Shown here: positions 62,395 through 64,000 of the stretch, piece after piece
Layout of the letters: every line of letters begins with the position of its first letter
How positions within the stretch are numbered: the first letter of the stretch is position 1
Assembly: GCA_029552545.1 (NCBI GenBank)
Contig: JAKPDO010000019.1
Coordinates: 372,001-436,000 of the forward strand
Reading direction: 5' to 3'
Source: Planctomycetota bacterium
GTDB lineage: Bacteria > Planctomycetota > Phycisphaerae > Sedimentisphaerales > Anaerohalosphaeraceae
Length of the DNA: 64,000 nt
Translations under genes and position numbers: made by a program
Notes under the pieces: generated by a model
Database searches by the model: none
Told to the model about the DNA's origin: nothing
The model's input: the letters and a program-made list of their open reading frames with translations, nothing else

Positions 62395-63582
62395 GTGAAG
62401 ATTGTTGCAGACCAAAATATTCCGTTTGTTAAGGAATGTTTCTCGTCGCTTGGTGAAGTTTATGTCTGCTCCGGCAGGCAGATTACGCCGGAGGTTGTTC
62501 GAGATGCCGACCTGCTGCTGGTGCGGAGCATTACGCCTGTCAACGAGGCCCTTCTGGCCGGCAGCCGCGTGCGGTTTGTCGCCACGGCTACCATCGGCAC
62601 CGACCATGTGGATACCGACTACCTTCAGCGGGCCCAAATCGCTTTTGCCTCCGCCCCCGGGTCCAACGCTAACAGTGTTGCCGAGTACGTTGCTGCCGCA
62701 CTGCTTCTGATTGCCAAACGCCGTCGGTTTACCCTCGAGGGCAAACGCATCGGCATTATCGGGGTTGGCAATGTCGGTTCTCGGGTGGATGTCAAATGCC
62801 GGGCCCTCGGGATGGAGACCGTTCTGAACGACCCGCCGCTGGCCCGGATTACCGGCGACAGGAAATACCGGCCTCTGGAAGAAGCCCTTGCCTGCGATAT
62901 TATCACGCTGCATACTCCTCTGACGGAAGACGGGCCCGACGCCACGTACCATCTGGCTGACGAAATCTTCTTTTCCGCCCTCAGGAAAGGCGCTGTCTTT
63001 CTCAATACCGCCCGGGGAGGTGTGATGGAAACCGCCGCCCTGAAAAAGGCGATGGAAACCGGCAAAACCTCGGCGGTTATTCTCGATGTCTGGGAGAACG
63101 AGCCCACGCCTGACCCCTGGCTGGTTCGTCATGTGGACATCTCTACTCCTCATATCGCGGGCTACTCCTTTGACGGCAAGGTGAACGGTCTTTTGATGAT
63201 TTACCGGGCCGCCTGCAAGTTCCTGAATGTGGAACCGCAGCATACGGAAAAGGATTTTCTGCCGCCGCCGGCTGTGCCGCAAATCGAAATCACCCCGGAG
63301 CAGATTCAGTCGGCAGCTGAAGAGGTCCTCCTGCACGAAATCGTCCAGCAGGTCTATCCCATCGGGCGTGATGATTTCAATATGCGGGAAATCCTGCAGG
63401 TGCCCGCCGAGCAGCAGGGGGCCTTTTTTGACCGCCTCCGCAGGGACTATCCTGTCCGCAGGGAGTTTCAAAATACTCTGGTTAAGCTGCCCAAAGGGGC
63501 TGATACGCTGGCCGCCAAACTGGCCGGCATCGGGTTTCAGGTGGAGATGGAAAAATCACGATGGAACCTCTTTCGCAGGTAG
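62395..63582 (+). CDS. pdxB: Erythronate-4-phosphate dehydrogenase
   Basis: 395 residues from GTG 62395. It is a D-2-hydroxyacid dehydrogenase for pyridoxal-phosphate synthesis. It opens KIVADQNIPFVKECFSSLGE and has FVATATIGTDHVD, the NAD-binding IGIIGVGNVGSRV and HIAGYSFDGK. The C-terminal PdxB-specific domain (EIVQQVYPIGRDDFNMREIL) separates it from SerA. The 3' end overlaps folP by 22 bases. Confidence 0.92.
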   Translation: MKIVADQNIPFVKECFSSLGEVYVCSGRQITPEVVRDADLLLVRSITPVNEALLAGSRVRFVATATIGTDHVDTDYLQRAQIAFASAPGSNANSVAEYVAAALLLIAKRRRFTLEGKRIGIIGVGNVGSRVDVKCRALGMETVLNDPPLARITGDRKYRPLEEALACDIITLHTPLTEDGPDATYHLADEIFFSALRKGAVFLNTARGGVMETAALKKAMETGKTSAVILDVWENEPTPDPWLVRHVDISTPHIAGYSFDGKVNGLLMIYRAACKFLNVEPQHTEKDFLPPPAVPQIEITPEQIQSAAEEVLLHEIVQQVYPIGRDDFNMREILQVPAEQQGAFFDRLRRDYPVRREFQNTLVKLPKGADTLAAKLAGIGFQVEMEKSRWNLFRR

Positions 63583-64000
63583 TCGTCTGGCCCTCCGGTC
63601 GGCTGGATTTCTCCGCCGGCCCGCTGGTGATGGGTATTCTGAACGTTACGCCGGACTCTTTCAGCGACGGCGGGGATTTCTTTGAAACGGACAAGGCCGT
63701 CGCCGCCGGAGTTCAAATGGCGCAGCAGGGGGCGGCTATCCTGGATGTCGGGGCGGAATCCACACGGCCGGGCTCGCGGTCTGTTCCTGCCGACGAGCAG
63801 ATTCGCCGGGCTGTCCCCGTCATTGAGGCACTGGCTCGCCGGGTGAGCATTCCCATCAGCATTGACACCAGAGACCCTGACGTTGCCCAGGCGGCTGTCC
63901 GGGCGGGGGCCTCTATCCTCAACGACATCACCGCTCTGGCGGACGAGCGAATGGCCCGCCTGGCTGCCGACAGACAGCTGCCGGTTGTCCTGATGCATAT
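63561..64000 (+). CDS. folP: Dihydropteroate synthase, 3' end cut by the window edge
   Basis: The ATG at 63561 opens a frame that runs off the window after about 146 codons. The conserved start LVMGILNVTPDSFSDGG, the phosphate-binding ILDVGAESTRPGS and ISIDTRDPDVAQAA identify DHPS, which joins p-aminobenzoate to the pterin in folate synthesis. It overlaps the pdxB 3' end by 22 bases in another frame. Only the first half or so of the gene is visible. Confidence 0.93.
   Translation, partial: MEPLSQVVVWPSGRLDFSAGPLVMGILNVTPDSFSDGGDFFETDKAVAAGVQMAQQGAAILDVGAESTRPGSRSVPADEQIRRAVPVIEALARRVSIPISIDTRDPDVAQAAVRAGASILNDITALADERMARLAADRQLPVVLMH

Noticed and set aside
1-64000. tRNA, rRNA, CRISPR arrays or insertion sequences
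   Set aside because: No cloverleaf pattern, no regularly spaced repeat array, and no transposase-like gene or terminal inverted repeat was seen when reading both strands by eye. A covariance-model scan would be decisive.

Overview
The window is bacterial, compact, and mostly ordinary chromosome. Single-copy housekeeping genes (rpsU, uvrB, nadC, birA, lipB-lipA, hemL, rnc, rpsB-tsf, pyrH-frr, asd, truA, pdxB, folP) sit beside genes of a kind common in Planctomycetota, class Phycisphaerae: a truncated RHS gene with a Cys-rich tip, two PilX-like exoproteins, an SSS symporter with its tiny accessory protein and an alginate-export-type porin, a DUF1015 gene next to a class-V aminotransferase, and an iorAB-paaK-ACT-paaK-ACT cluster. 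The lineage is an inference from gene content. No rRNA, tRNA, CRISPR array or insertion sequence was seen.

Bases 1-6300 (all minus strand) form an accessory island. A 5'-truncated RHS core with a tip domain lies at 5355-6284. Downstream of it are start-less RHS-like fragments alternating with small membrane-anchored or exported proteins: an orphan RHS tip at 2944-3640, Cys-rich open frames at 2159-2381 and 1581-1715, and a 37-bp core remnant at 504-540. Two of the small proteins are paralogues, and one of them (1138-1581) is broken by an amber codon. The layout resembles a graveyard of displaced polymorphic-toxin tips with immunity-like partners.

Bases 6.3-25.6 kb hold a radical-SAM DNA modification/repair-type protein, rpsU, uvrB, nadC-birA, a DUF697 membrane protein, lipB-lipA, two PilX-like proteins followed by a small acidic secreted peptide, a 3-hydroxyisobutyrate-dehydrogenase-like enzyme, hemL, a SurA/PpiD-like periplasmic protein with two small membrane proteins, and rnc. 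Bases 25.7-31.3 kb hold a STAS protein, a cold-shock protein, an amidohydrolase, and a transport module (accessory peptide, SSS symporter, porin).

Bases 31.4-37.9 kb look like one operon for aryl-pyruvate or aryl-acid metabolism: IorA (without its usual ferredoxin domain), IorB, two phenylacetate-CoA ligases each followed by a tandem-ACT protein, then hisA. Bases 38-45.3 kb hold rpsB-tsf, pyrH-frr, an AsmA-like protein and a YihY-like membrane protein. Then come a LysE-family exporter and YjbQ on the minus strand, an RRM protein and a second cold-shock protein behind long leaders, CbiQ-CbiO without CbiM, a hybrid histidine kinase paired with a probable haem-binding lipoprotein, and a Tat-exported GH5 glycosidase.

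Bases 54.2-64 kb hold DUF1015, an aminotransferase, asd, truA, a GT4 glycosyltransferase, a MATE exporter, a short MgtE-like magnesium transporter without the N domain, pdxB, and the start of folP, which is cut by the window edge. Start codons were chosen mainly by Shine-Dalgarno spacing. Several genes (lipB, hemL, uvrB, truA) have no such site.
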